Source of the DNA: Paraplanobispora takensis
Lineage (GTDB): Bacteria > Actinomycetota > Actinomycetes > Streptosporangiales > Streptosporangiaceae
Direction of reading: 5' to 3'
NCBI RefSeq assembly: GCF_016863195.1
Contig: NZ_BOOK01000040.1
Span: forward strand, 62,001-126,000
DNA length: 64,000 nt
Position 1 is the first letter of the stretch. Each line of letters begins with the position of its first letter. Positions 1 through 8,821 of this stretch are shown piece after piece. Made by a program: the position numbers and the translations under genes. The notes beneath the pieces were generated by a model. It searched no databases and was not told the DNA's origin. It worked only from the letters and a program-made list of their open reading frames with translations.

Positions 1-735
1 GGCCTGCTCGGCCATCCCGCGGTACCACAACAGGGAGGCCGTGCCCGCGCGGACCGGCCCCAGCCAGTTTCCGCGCTCTTCGGCCTCCAGCGCCGCCACG
101 GGGGCGACGCCGTACTTGGCGAACAACGAGTCGAACTCCCTGCGCCGGGCGCTGCCGGGGGTCGGCAGCACCAGCCGCATGCCGTTGAGCCTGCTCATCG
201 GCACCGGATCGGGCAGGTCGAGGCCGGGCGGGGAGATCAGCACGATCTCCTGACGCTCCAGCGGATGGCTGATCAGATCGGTGGGGACGGGCAGGTCCGT
301 CAGGCCGAGATCGGCCCTCTGGCTCCTGATGGCGCTCACCACGCCGTCCCGTCCGTCACAGCGGACGATGTGCACACGCACCCCCGGATGCTCGGCGGTG
401 TAGGCGGGGAGGATGCGACCGGCCAGTCCCGGCTCGAGGCTGGGTGTCGAGGCGATGCGGAGCTCCGCCTCGGACGGATGGCCATGGGTCGACAGAGCCT
501 CGATCTCATGAACGGCGTCGAGCGCCTCCCGGGCCAGCTTGACCACCCGGCGCCCCTGCGCCGTGACGACCACGCCGCGCCCGGAACGGGCGAACAACGT
601 CATCCCGAGCTCTCGTTCCAGGTCTCTGATCGCACGGGAAAGCGCCGGTTGTGCGATGTAGAGAGACCTGGCCGCGTCGGTCATGGTGCGGTGCTCCGCC
701 GTCGCTACCACGTAGCGGAGCTGCTGCAGATTCAT
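1..735 (-). CDS. LysR-family transcriptional regulator, 3' end missing (runs off the left edge)
   Basis: Reading leftward from an ATG at 735, an open frame continues without a stop to base 1, giving the first 245 residues. The first 60 residues form the LysR winged helix-turn-helix (starts MNLQQLRYVV, with AARSLYIAQPALSRAIRDLE as the recognition region). The rest is the periplasmic-binding-protein-like effector domain, with IASTPSLEPGLAGRILP and ADLGLTDLPVP. LysR proteins are dimeric cytosolic regulators that often act on the neighbouring divergent gene. Here that is the metallopeptidase at 925, with 189 bases between them, but control of it is only inferred. The ligand is unknown. About 50 residues at the C-terminus lie outside the window. 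Confidence 0.9.
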   Translation of the reverse strand, partial: MNLQQLRYVVATAEHRTMTDAARSLYIAQPALSRAIRDLERELGMTLFARSGRGVVVTAQGRRVVKLAREALDAVHEIEALSTHGHPSEAELRIASTPSLEPGLAGRILPAYTAEHPGVRVHIVRCDGRDGVVSAIRSQRADLGLTDLPVPTDLISHPLERQEIVLISPPGLDLPDPVPMSRLNGMRLVLPTPGSARRREFDSLFAKYGVAPVAALEAEERGNWLGPVRAGTASLLWYRGMAEQA

Positions 736-924
736 GGCTTGAAGCTAAGACACCGCGCCTCGCCTGGTCCGGTACATCGCGGAGATCACCTCGGATGATT
801 TCGGAACGTAGTCGAATGCAGTCACATCCGTGACGGGTGATAAATCAGTATGCTTACGCCCCAAATTTGGCAAACGTCCGGGCCTATCGGCCATATCGGA
901 CGCCAAGGCCTACGGGGAGACAGC

Positions 925-2664
925 GTGACAGCCAACGGGCAATATCCTCCACCGCCACCTCCACCTCAGGGATATCCGCATCCGGCGCCGCCGGGCGGGA
1001 CCAGCGACGGGTTCACCCGTCGGATGCCGGCACCGGACGCCATGCCCGAGGGAGGCCATGGGGCCTGGTCTCCCGCGCAAGGCGCCTCCGGTCACCCGTA
1101 CCCGCCCGCGCCTGCGCCGGGTGCCGCTCAGCCCTATCCGCCCGCGCCTGCGCCGGGCACCGCCAACCCCTACCCGCCCGCGCCCCCGCAGGGCCACCTG
1201 GCACCGCCGCCGAACCGGGGTTACCCGGCACCGCCGCCGAACCGGGGTTACCCGGCCCCGCCGCCGGGCCAGGGCCGTCCCCCCGTGCCGCCCGGCCAGG
1301 GATATCCGCCGCCTGCGCCGCCGAACCGCGGCTATCCGCCACCCGGGCCCGCGGCCCCGCCGCCGGGACAGGGATACCCTCCGCCGCCCCCGCCGGGCAC
1401 CGCCCAGCCCTATCCGCCCGCGCCTGCGCCGGGCACCGCCAACCCCTACCCGGCAGCGCCCCCGCAGGGCCACCCGGCACCGCCGCCGAACCGGGGCTAT
1501 CCGCCGCCCCCTCCCCCGCCGAACCGCGGCTACCCCCCGCCCGGGCCCGCGGTCCCGCCGCAGACGGGCATGCCGTACGGCCAGCCGCCCCCGCCGCCCG
1601 GACCGCCCCTCTACCCGCCACCCGCCTGGCAGCCCCCGCGGCCCCGCCAGGGAGGCGGCGCGGGTGTGATCATCGGCACGGTCTTCGGCGTGCTCGCGCT
1701 GACCTTCGTCGGTCTCGTGCTCGTCGCCGCCATGTTCAACTCCAGCCGCCTGTCGGACACCGTCTCGCCGGTCGCGCTGCCGACCGACAGCACGTCCGAC
1801 CTGCCCACCTCCAGGCCGACGTACCGCTCCAGCGGCGAGTCCGAAAGGGAGCAGAACTCCGACAGGGAGCAGGACTCCGGCAAGGAGAGCAACGACACCT
1901 CCAACCCGCAGACGAGCAAGGCCAAGACCCTCAACACGTCCCTGAAGAACAACTCCCTCTACGCCGCCCAGGGCCTGCCCCGGGTGAACTGCCCCGCGGG
2001 CGGGGCCAGCATCTACAGCCACAGCCAGCTCAAGGCCCTGATCCTGAAGACCTCACGGTGCATGGACAAGGCGTGGTCGCAGGTGCTGCGCGACAGGGGC
2101 ATCCAGTGGCACCGGCCGGGCTACGCCATCACGGCCACCAGGGGCCGCGGCGCCTGCGGGGACTTCCCCCAGGTCGGCAGCATCGTGCCGTACTACTGCC
2201 CGCGCAACACCACGATCTACGCCTCGACCACGGCCATGGCCAAGGGGTCGGGCAACTCGCTGGGCTACGGCCAGCTCACCAGCTGGAACGGCGGGATCAT
2301 CAGCATGATGGCCCATGAGTACGGCCACCACGTCCAGCAGCTGACCGGCCTGTCGAACACCTGGTGGGAGCAGTCGCTGCGCTCCACCAGCCAGAGCGGC
2401 AAGCTCGCGCTGAGCCGCAGGTTCGAGCTCCAGGCCACCTGCTTCGGCGGGATGTTCATGCGCGCGGCCTCGGCCAGCTATCCGGTCACCCCCACGCAAC
2501 GCAACACGCTCTACTACTTCTACTCGCGCGTCGGCGACCACCCCGGCTACCCCCGCGACCACGGCAAGCCGATCAACAACAACCGCTGGTTCCGCCAGGG
2601 GTTCGAGAAGAACAAGACCTTCCAGTGCAACACCTGGCGGGCCTCCTCCTCCACGACCTCCTAG
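925..2664 (+). CDS. Membrane-anchored neutral zinc metallopeptidase with long proline-rich N-terminus
   Basis: The product is 579 residues from a GTG at 925, chosen because GGGGAG lies 5 bases upstream; an in-frame start at 850 has no ribosome site. Residues 1-240 are a low-complexity Pro/Gly/Tyr region built of repeated blocks (PNRGYP, GQGYPP, QPYPPAPAPG). Next come one membrane helix (about 250-275) and a charged Ser/Asp/Glu/Lys linker. The catalytic domain has HEYGHH at about 464-469 and, downstream, FELQATCFGG, which supplies the likely third zinc ligand. This HExxH...ELQA pattern is that of the YpfJ-like neutral zinc metallopeptidases (PF04228). The topology implied is proline-rich tail inside, protease outside. 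The substrate is unknown. It stands alone, divergent from the LysR gene. Confidence 0.85.
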   Translation: MTANGQYPPPPPPPQGYPHPAPPGGTSDGFTRRMPAPDAMPEGGHGAWSPAQGASGHPYPPAPAPGAAQPYPPAPAPGTANPYPPAPPQGHLAPPPNRGYPAPPPNRGYPAPPPGQGRPPVPPGQGYPPPAPPNRGYPPPGPAAPPPGQGYPPPPPPGTAQPYPPAPAPGTANPYPAAPPQGHPAPPPNRGYPPPPPPPNRGYPPPGPAVPPQTGMPYGQPPPPPGPPLYPPPAWQPPRPRQGGGAGVIIGTVFGVLALTFVGLVLVAAMFNSSRLSDTVSPVALPTDSTSDLPTSRPTYRSSGESEREQNSDREQDSGKESNDTSNPQTSKAKTLNTSLKNNSLYAAQGLPRVNCPAGGASIYSHSQLKALILKTSRCMDKAWSQVLRDRGIQWHRPGYAITATRGRGACGDFPQVGSIVPYYCPRNTTIYASTTAMAKGSGNSLGYGQLTSWNGGIISMMAHEYGHHVQQLTGLSNTWWEQSLRSTSQSGKLALSRRFELQATCFGGMFMRAASASYPVTPTQRNTLYYFYSRVGDHPGYPRDHGKPINNNRWFRQGFEKNKTFQCNTWRASSSTTS

Positions 2665-2806
2665 GTTCGGCCCCTGTTCATGTGAGCTTGGCCATCTGTC
2701 TGTCATGTCCAGGTATGGGGGCTAGAATCCAGGGCAATTCTGTGCAATCGGGGGACCTCGGCCATTTTGCCAGGTGGACCGGGACGAAGACGAAGTAGGA
2801 AGCGGT

Positions 2807-4864
2807 GTGACGATGCACCTTGGGCAGGACTCGGGGGATCTCACCGGCGAGGGCGGGAAACGACGTCCTCGACGGCGCGGTGGTCGCGCACCCCGCCCGG
2901 GCGACGCACCGGACCGGAACGCCGGCCGGGCCCCGGGCCTGCCGAGCGAGGACGAGAGCGGTCCGCACACCGGCCAGATGGCCGCCATCCCCGCGGACCC
3001 CGCGGCGGGACCCCCGGCGGGGCAGGCGCCCGCCCCGGCCGAGGCCGTGGACGGTCCCCAGACCGGCCAGATGGCCGTCGCCCAGATCATGGCGGCGGGG
3101 GCCGGCCAGGATCGGGAGACGGTGCGCGAGCGCAAGGTCGCCCCCGCCGGGGGCCCGCACGAGCGCATGGTGGCCTCGGGGAACGGGCGGACCCCGCACG
3201 AGCGCATGGTGGCCTCCGGAGACGGGCGGACCCCGCACGAGCGCATGGTGGCCTCCGGAGACGGACGGGCCGCCCGGGAGCACGGGACGGCGCCGGAGGA
3301 CAGGTCCCCGGGGGAGCGCGAGGTCCCCCTCCTGGTGCCGAACCCCCGGCCCGCCGCCGACCCCCCGGGTTCCGGCGAGGACCCGGGCTCCCCGAAGCGG
3401 CCGCGGTTCGCCCGGCCGCTGACCGCCGGCGCGCTCATCGGCTGGACCGCCCTGTCGGCGATCCTGCCCGGTGCCGCGCACCTGCGGGCCGGGCGCCGGC
3501 GCGCCGGCTCCGTCATCCTCGGCGTCTTCGTCCTGCTGCTGGTCTCCGCGGCGGTCGCCGGGCTCATGCTGAAGGACAACACCGGCCTGGCCACCCGGGA
3601 CGGCGTGCTCGGCCTGGGCGTGGGCCTGGCCGGGCTCGGCGCGCTCGGCTGGTTCCTGCTGGTCCTGTCCTCCTACGTCACGCTCGGGCCCAACCGGCTC
3701 AACAGCACGGGGCAGATCATCTCCGGCGTCGTCGTCGGCACGTTGTGCGTGACGGTGATGGCGCCCTTCGCGCTGGCCGCCAGCACGGTGCTGACCATCA
3801 AGGAGACGGTCAACGACATCTTCCCCAGCGATCCGCAGGACCCGGCCGTACCCGCCTTCAAGCCCGAGGACCCGTGGAACGGGCAGGAACGGATCAACTT
3901 CCTGCTCATCGGCGGCGACGGCGCGGGCAACCGGGAGGGCGTGCGGACCGACAGCATGAACGTGGCCAGCATCCACATCAAGACCGGCAACACGGTCATG
4001 TTCAGCCTTCCCCGCAACCTGCAGCACGTGCGGTTCCCGCCCACCAGCCCGCTGGCCAAGCAGTTCCCCGACGGCTTCATGCGGGAGCTGCCCAACGGCG
4101 GCCTGCTCAACGAGGTCTGGCAGTACGCCGAGGACCACCCCGAGGTCATGGGCGGCCGCAGGCACCAGGGCCCCCGCGCGCTCATGGACGCGATCGGCTA
4201 CACGCTCAACCTGAAGATCGACCACTACGCCCTGATCAACATGTACGGCTTCGCCCACCTGGTGGACGCCATCGGCGGACTCAAGATCAAGGTGGAGCAG
4301 GACGTGAAGTTCGGCGGCAGCTTCGGCACCGCCGGCACGATCAAGGCCGGCTACCGCACGCTCTCCGGCGAGGAGGCCCTGTGGTACGGCCGCTCCCGCG
4401 TCGGCAGCGACGACTTCTCCCGGATGGCCCGCCAGCGCTGCGTCATCGGCGCCTTCGCCCAGCAGGCCACCCCCAGCGTCGTCCTGACGAACTTCACCAA
4501 GATCGCGAGTGTGGCCAAGCGGGCCGCCCAGACCAACATCCCGCGCGACATGCTGGAGCACCTGACCGACCTGGCCCTCAAGGTCAAGGACGCCAGGATC
4601 ACCAGCCTGCAGTTCGTGCCGCCGGAGTTCTACTCCGGCTCCCCCGACTGGCAGAAGATCCGCGCCGCGACCGCCCGGGCCCTGAGCCAGTCGACCCGGC
4701 CCACCCGCCGCGCCCTGGCCGGCCGGGCGACCCCCTCCCCCGGCGACAGCGGCACCGCCGTACCCTCGCCGTCGATGAGCGCTCCCCCCTCGGCGACGCC
4801 GAGCCGTACCCCGACGGCCAACAACAAGAACGCCCGGGGGCTCGACGAGCTGTGCGGCCTGTGA
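2807..4864 (+). CDS. LCP (LytR-CpsA-Psr) family glycopolymer transferase with four-helix membrane region
   Basis: LCP proteins move teichoic acids, arabinogalactan or capsule from a lipid carrier to peptidoglycan on the outer face of the membrane. The domain here (about residues 360-600) shows the family core: INFLLIGGDGAGN, GVRTDSMNVASI with the metal-binding Asp, SLPRNL with the lipid-phosphate Arg, and SRVGSDDFSRMARQ. It is unusual in having about 200 cytosolic N-terminal residues, including three tandem 13-residue repeats (PHERMVASGxGR), and four hydrophobic helices (about 205-345) where most relatives have one. The C-terminus is Pro/Ser/Thr-rich. The start is GTG 2807 (AGGAAG upstream); ATG 2813 and GTG 2774 are possible. 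It is followed by a strong terminator. Confidence 0.9.
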   Translation: MTMHLGQDSGDLTGEGGKRRPRRRGGRAPRPGDAPDRNAGRAPGLPSEDESGPHTGQMAAIPADPAAGPPAGQAPAPAEAVDGPQTGQMAVAQIMAAGAGQDRETVRERKVAPAGGPHERMVASGNGRTPHERMVASGDGRTPHERMVASGDGRAAREHGTAPEDRSPGEREVPLLVPNPRPAADPPGSGEDPGSPKRPRFARPLTAGALIGWTALSAILPGAAHLRAGRRRAGSVILGVFVLLLVSAAVAGLMLKDNTGLATRDGVLGLGVGLAGLGALGWFLLVLSSYVTLGPNRLNSTGQIISGVVVGTLCVTVMAPFALAASTVLTIKETVNDIFPSDPQDPAVPAFKPEDPWNGQERINFLLIGGDGAGNREGVRTDSMNVASIHIKTGNTVMFSLPRNLQHVRFPPTSPLAKQFPDGFMRELPNGGLLNEVWQYAEDHPEVMGGRRHQGPRALMDAIGYTLNLKIDHYALINMYGFAHLVDAIGGLKIKVEQDVKFGGSFGTAGTIKAGYRTLSGEEALWYGRSRVGSDDFSRMARQRCVIGAFAQQATPSVVLTNFTKIASVAKRAAQTNIPRDMLEHLTDLALKVKDARITSLQFVPPEFYSGSPDWQKIRAATARALSQSTRPTRRALAGRATPSPGDSGTAVPSPSMSAPPSATPSRTPTANNKNARGLDELCGL
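3155..3271 (+). repeat. Three tandem 39-bp repeats inside the LCP gene
   Basis: Copies begin at 3155, 3194 and 3233 and encode PHERMVASG(N/D)GR(T/A) three times. They are nearly identical at the DNA level, so the expansion is recent. The repeats lie in the cytosolic tail ahead of the membrane helices. Confidence 0.9.
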
Positions 4865-4904
4865 CGGGCGGCCTGTGACGGGCGGACCGTGACCGGTGGC
4901 CTCT

Positions 4905-4951
4905 GACGGCGCGGGCCCCGCGGGAGAGCGTCCCGCGGGGCCCGCGCCGTC
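4905..4951. terminator. 21-bp perfect hairpin between convergent genes
   Basis: Perfect inverted repeat with arms at 4905-4925 and 4931-4951 around the 5-base loop GAGCG. It lies between the LCP gene stop (4864) and the convergent stop at 4976, so it can serve both strands. It has no U-tract, as is usual for actinomycete terminators. Confidence 0.8.
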
Positions 4952-4975
4952 GAGGGCGGCGGCTCGGGGCACGGT

Positions 4976-7024
4976 TCAGGCCGCGGGCCGGGCGGCCCTG
5001 GGCAGCAGGGCGAACGCCCCCAGATAGAGCAGTCCGGCGATGACCAGCAGGGCCTGGTAGCCGACGAGCAGCGCCAGGTACTCCAGGCAGCCGCCCACCA
5101 TCGCGCCCAGCAGGTTCGCGCCGAAGGCCGTGGTCCCGTCGGCGGAGTCGGCGAACCGCTTGGCGAACACCACGTTGGCCGCGAAGATCGGCAGGAAGGC
5201 CACGACCACCGCGACCAGCGCCCGCAGCGGCACCGGCAGGCCCAGCAGCCAGGAGGTGGGCACCAGCCAGGCCAGCACCAGTCCCGCCAGCAGCACGCCG
5301 TACATGACGGGCAGCGACGGGGTCCGGAAGCGGCGCGTCACCTCCACCGCGGCCAGCACCGCGACCAGCACCCCGGCGAACACGATCGCGTTGACCACCC
5401 AGGTGGTGCCGAACAGCAGCGCGAACCCGGTCACGCTCTTGGTCTCCAGCAGCAGGAACGCCACGCCCAGCAGGAACAGGTCGGCGTAGGGGCGCATGCG
5501 CGTGTACGGCCCGGCCACCGCGCGCACCGCGAGCATGCTGACCAGCAGGATCAGGCCCAGGGTGATGACGTAGATCTGCGGGATCGTCCGGTCCTTCAGA
5601 TAGAGGAAGGGCCGGTCGTCGCCGGAGGGCGGCGGGGTCTGGGCGCTCGCCCCGGCCCACTCCCCGCCGCAGGCCTGGTCGCCCGCGGCGAGCCCGGCGG
5701 TGATCACGGCCTGCTGCCCGGCCTGGCTGACGACGTCCACGCACGGCTTGTGGCCGAAGGCGGCCTGCATGGTGGAGGCCAGCCGGTCCACCAGCCAGTT
5801 CTCCCGGTAGTAGTTGTACATCGAGAAGGTGCCGCCGGGCTTGAGGTGGTCCCTGGCCGCCTCCATCGCCTCCCGCGTGAACAGATAGCTCTCCAGCCGC
5901 AGCGAGCTGGCGCCGGAGACCAGGGTGAGCGAGTCGGGCAGCGCGAACAGGATCAGGTCGTACTTGCGGTCGGTCTGCTCCAGGAACGCGCGGCCGTCGG
6001 TGACGTGCGTGCTCACCCGGGGGTCGGCGTAGGGCCGGTCCGGGTGGTAGATCCCGCCCAGCTCGCGCAGCTTGGGGTCGATCTCCACCGCGTCCACCCG
6101 GCCGGCGCCCTTCGACAGCGCGATCGCCACGTCGGTGCCGCTGCCCGCGCCCACGATCAGCACGTCGTCCAGCCGCCCGACGGCCGACCGCTCGTAGGGC
6201 AGGGCGTACTGCCGCTCCCACTCCAGCCGGTTGGCCGCGGGGACGGCCCGCTGGTGCGGGATCCCGTTGACCTGGATGTCCATCACCCGCACCCCCTCCT
6301 GGTCGAAGTGGGTGTGGGTCACCTTGTAGTACGGCGACCACAGCGCCCCGGCGGTCAGCGTCTCGGCGGCCAGCGCCGCGACGACCACCAGCGACGGCAC
6401 GGCCACCGCCACCCGCGACCAGGCCCGCCTCGGCTGGAGCAGGACGGCGTAGGCGACCGCGGTGATCACGCCCCACACCACCGGGGGCGCGCTGAGGAAC
6501 GACAGCGCGGTGAACAGGCCGATGCCGGTGAGGCTGCCGATCAGGTCGTAGCGGTAGGCCTCCAGCCGGTCCAGCTCGGGGAAGCAGCGCCCGACCAGCT
6601 CGGCCGGGCCCATCAGCACGAGCGCCGCGGCCACGAAGATGACCGGCAGGATCGCCCAGGGCGGCGGCCCGGCGGTGCTGAGGCTGGTCCAGTACAGCAC
6701 GCCCTCGGTCTGCCGGTCGACGGTGACCGGGAACATCAGGACGACCATCACCAGGACGGCCAGCGTGATCGGCGAGTAGTACGGCTGGCGGGTGGTCCGG
6801 CCCACCCGCAGGAACCCCAGCCCGATGCCCAGGAACGAGCCGAGCAGCACGAAGTTGGTGAAGTAGCTCAGGTGCACGATGTTCGAGCCGGTCCACCGGA
6901 TCAGCGCCAGTTCCAGGAAGAGCATGAACGCGCTGGCGACGACCAGTCTCGGCCGGGTGCTCAGCCAGTGCGCGGACGGGACGTCGGGACGGGGGGGAGG
7001 CGTGGTCTGCGCCGCTGCGGTCAT
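4976..7024 (-). CDS. Integral-membrane spermidine-synthase-like protein (Rossmann methyltransferase fold between membrane domains)
   Basis: The product is 682 residues from ATG 7024. The N-terminal quarter is a set of hydrophobic helices (for example LRVGRTTRQPYYSPITLAVL and its neighbours). A soluble SAM/decarboxy-SAM-binding fold follows, with VLIVGAGSGTDVAIALSKG at about 287-305, VDAVEIDPKLRELG after it, and a FALPDSLTLVSGASSLRLES stretch. About six more helices (residues 480-680) finish the protein. Polyamine aminopropyltransferases share this fold, and membrane-embedded relatives are common in bacteria, but most lack a proven substrate. The open frame extends far upstream across the subtilisin gene on the other strand; that extension is an artefact of high G+C. 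Confidence 0.75.
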   Translation of the reverse strand: MTAAAQTTPPPRPDVPSAHWLSTRPRLVVASAFMLFLELALIRWTGSNIVHLSYFTNFVLLGSFLGIGLGFLRVGRTTRQPYYSPITLAVLVMVVLMFPVTVDRQTEGVLYWTSLSTAGPPPWAILPVIFVAAALVLMGPAELVGRCFPELDRLEAYRYDLIGSLTGIGLFTALSFLSAPPVVWGVITAVAYAVLLQPRRAWSRVAVAVPSLVVVAALAAETLTAGALWSPYYKVTHTHFDQEGVRVMDIQVNGIPHQRAVPAANRLEWERQYALPYERSAVGRLDDVLIVGAGSGTDVAIALSKGAGRVDAVEIDPKLRELGGIYHPDRPYADPRVSTHVTDGRAFLEQTDRKYDLILFALPDSLTLVSGASSLRLESYLFTREAMEAARDHLKPGGTFSMYNYYRENWLVDRLASTMQAAFGHKPCVDVVSQAGQQAVITAGLAAGDQACGGEWAGASAQTPPPSGDDRPFLYLKDRTIPQIYVITLGLILLVSMLAVRAVAGPYTRMRPYADLFLLGVAFLLLETKSVTGFALLFGTTWVVNAIVFAGVLVAVLAAVEVTRRFRTPSLPVMYGVLLAGLVLAWLVPTSWLLGLPVPLRALVAVVVAFLPIFAANVVFAKRFADSADGTTAFGANLLGAMVGGCLEYLALLVGYQALLVIAGLLYLGAFALLPRAARPAA

Positions 7025-7195
7025 GGCGTCCAAGCTAGTGATCCCTGCCCTTTCGGGGAAGGAAAACCAGCATCGACGGTTCGCGGGGCTTTGCGGGTAT
7101 GCGGGCTGGTCGGGATGGGTTTGCAGGGGTGGACGTGATCGCGGAGATGCAGGAATGTGGTGGAGCACGTTCCCCTCCGACCCCGGTGGTGCAGC

Positions 7196-8548
7196 ATGCG
7201 CGTCCTGATCCAGCTCCGCCCCTCCCCCGAGATCGTCGCCGCGGTGATCGACCCCGGCGTGACCACGACCCCCGCCGACGTCGCCGACGGCCTGCCCGGA
7301 GTCGTCCTCGATCCCTCCTTCGCACCCGTGGCGGTGCCGCGCCCGGTGCCGGCCGCCGGGGGCGACCCCCTGACGATGAACCAGCCCCTGACGTTCTCGC
7401 TGGCCGCCGAGGACGCCTCGGTCCTGGTCCGGGGCGAGATCTCCGACGACGAGCTGTCCACCCGCCTGCCCCTGCTGTCGGCGTCCCGGCGCGACGTCGT
7501 CGGCGTCTTCTCCGACCCGGTGATCGAGCCGAACATCACCTGCGGCGGCGACCCGCCGGTGGGCGACTGGCGCGACGTCGCGCGGCTGCTGGACGTCGAC
7601 GGGCTGGCCGAGGACGGCCTGGACGGCACCGGGGTGGCGCTCGCGGTGGTGGACACCGGGATCAACCTCGAGCACGTCGTGCGCCACATCGGCCGGGAGG
7701 CGCTGCTGGACAAGGAGCGCAGCTGGGTGCCGGGCGGCGTGGACGGCACGCCGGGGGCCTTCGAGGTCGACCACGGCACGATGTGCGCCTTCGACACGCT
7801 CGTCGCCGCGCCCCGGGCGACGCTGCTGGATCTGCCGGTGCTGCTCTCCCGGCGCCAGGGCGGCTCGGCCCTGGACGGCCTGCTCTCCGACGCGGTGGCG
7901 GCCTACGCCCACCTGCGCGACGTGCTGACCGCCCAGCCGGAGGAGAGCCGGGCCCTGGTCGTCAGCAACAGCTGGGGCTCGTTCTCCCCGCGCTGGGACT
8001 TTCCCGTGGGACACCCCGGCAACTACTCCGACAACCCCGCCCACCCGTTCAACGTGATCGTGGCCGGCCTGGAGCAGGAGGGCGCCGACATCCTGTTCGC
8101 CGCGGGCAACTGCGGGCGCGACTGCCGCGACGGCCGGTGCGCCTACCCCGACCGGCCGATCGTGGGCGCCAACTCCCACTCCCGGGTGCTGTCCGTCGGC
8201 GGCGTCGACGTCCGCAACGAGCGGGTGGGCTACTCCTCCCAGGGCCCCGGCCGCCTGTCCCAGCGCAAGCCCGACCTGTGCGCCTACACGCACTTCTCCG
8301 GCTCCAAGGCCTTCGGCGACGACGCGCCCGACTCCGGCACCTCCGCGGCCTGCCCGGTCGCCGCCGGCGTGGTCGCGGCCGTCCGCACCCGCTGGCCCGC
8401 CACCCGCCTGACCCCCGGCCAGCTGCGCGTGCTGCTGCGCCGTACCGCCGAGGACCGCAGCACCGTCGGATTCGACTACGACTACGGTTACGGCATCGTC
8501 GCCACGGAGGGGATACGCACCGCTTTGCGCCGGAAAGGAGCCGCGTAG
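7196..8548 (+). CDS. S8 family serine peptidase (subtilisin fold), no signal peptide
   Basis: The product is 450 residues from ATG 7196 (MRVLIQLRPS); an in-frame GTG at 7157 has its purine tract too close. The catalytic triad is visible: Asp153 in LAVVDTGINLEH, His193 in EVDHGTMCAFD, and Ser383 in SGTSAACPVAAGV. The oxyanion Asn is in SNSWGSFSP or FAAGNCG. No signal peptide or membrane anchor is seen, so the enzyme is probably cytosolic, or exported some other way. Residues 1-115 resemble a prodomain ending in GVFSDPVIEPN (103-113). The next gene, 10 bases downstream, encodes a small protein ending in a very similar motif. It is divergent from the spermidine-synthase-like gene. Confidence 0.88.
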   Translation: MRVLIQLRPSPEIVAAVIDPGVTTTPADVADGLPGVVLDPSFAPVAVPRPVPAAGGDPLTMNQPLTFSLAAEDASVLVRGEISDDELSTRLPLLSASRRDVVGVFSDPVIEPNITCGGDPPVGDWRDVARLLDVDGLAEDGLDGTGVALAVVDTGINLEHVVRHIGREALLDKERSWVPGGVDGTPGAFEVDHGTMCAFDTLVAAPRATLLDLPVLLSRRQGGSALDGLLSDAVAAYAHLRDVLTAQPEESRALVVSNSWGSFSPRWDFPVGHPGNYSDNPAHPFNVIVAGLEQEGADILFAAGNCGRDCRDGRCAYPDRPIVGANSHSRVLSVGGVDVRNERVGYSSQGPGRLSQRKPDLCAYTHFSGSKAFGDDAPDSGTSAACPVAAGVVAAVRTRWPATRLTPGQLRVLLRRTAEDRSTVGFDYDYGYGIVATEGIRTALRRKGAA

Positions 8549-8558
8549 CGTAGGGTGC

Positions 8559-8792
8559 ATGCTTCTCGTGACGGTACGGCTTCCGCCTGACGCGACGTTG
8601 ACGGACGCCATGGAAAGCCTCGGACTCTCGCAGGAGGAGGTCGACATCGGCTACGGTCTGGTGTCGATCGACCCCGCGCACGGGCTGTACGTCCTGCGGG
8701 TCTCCGAGTCCGCCGCCCGGCGCATCGACCCGGCGACGGGCACCGGCGTCTACTCCGACCCGCCCATCGAGCCCTTCGGCCCGCCCCGCTAG
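8559..8792 (+). CDS. 77-residue partner of the S8 peptidase, prodomain-like
   Basis: A small acidic protein, probably translated with the peptidase gene: 10-base gap, TAGGGTG upstream of ATG 8559. Its predicted pattern is strand-helix-strand-strand (LLVTVRLPP, a helix around DAMESLGLSQEEVD, YGLVSIDP, GLYVLRVSE), like a stand-alone I9-type inhibitor or prodomain. Residues 63-72 read GVYSDPPIEP, close to GVFSDPVIEP in the N-terminal part of the peptidase. I infer an inhibitor, chaperone or substrate-mimic of that peptidase. I do not recognise a named family. Confidence 0.75.
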   Translation: MLLVTVRLPPDATLTDAMESLGLSQEEVDIGYGLVSIDPAHGLYVLRVSESAARRIDPATGTGVYSDPPIEPFGPPR

Positions 8793-8797
8793 GAACC

Positions 8798-8819
8798 CCC
8801 TCCCGGATCACCGGGAGGG
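8798..8819. terminator. Bidirectional hairpin terminator
   Basis: Arms CCCTCCCGG and CCGGGAGGG around ATCA, directly between the stop of the 77-residue gene (8792) and the convergent stop at 8822. Confidence 0.8.
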
Positions 8820-8821
8820 CC

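Noticed and set aside
41-833. Rightward open frames across the LysR gene
   Set aside because: They lie antisense to a clear LysR protein and read as low-complexity Arg/Gly-rich chains with no motif.
2678-4972. A 764-codon leftward frame and other frames across the LCP gene
   Set aside because: High G+C leaves few stops in every frame; translated products have no family motif, unlike the LCP frame.
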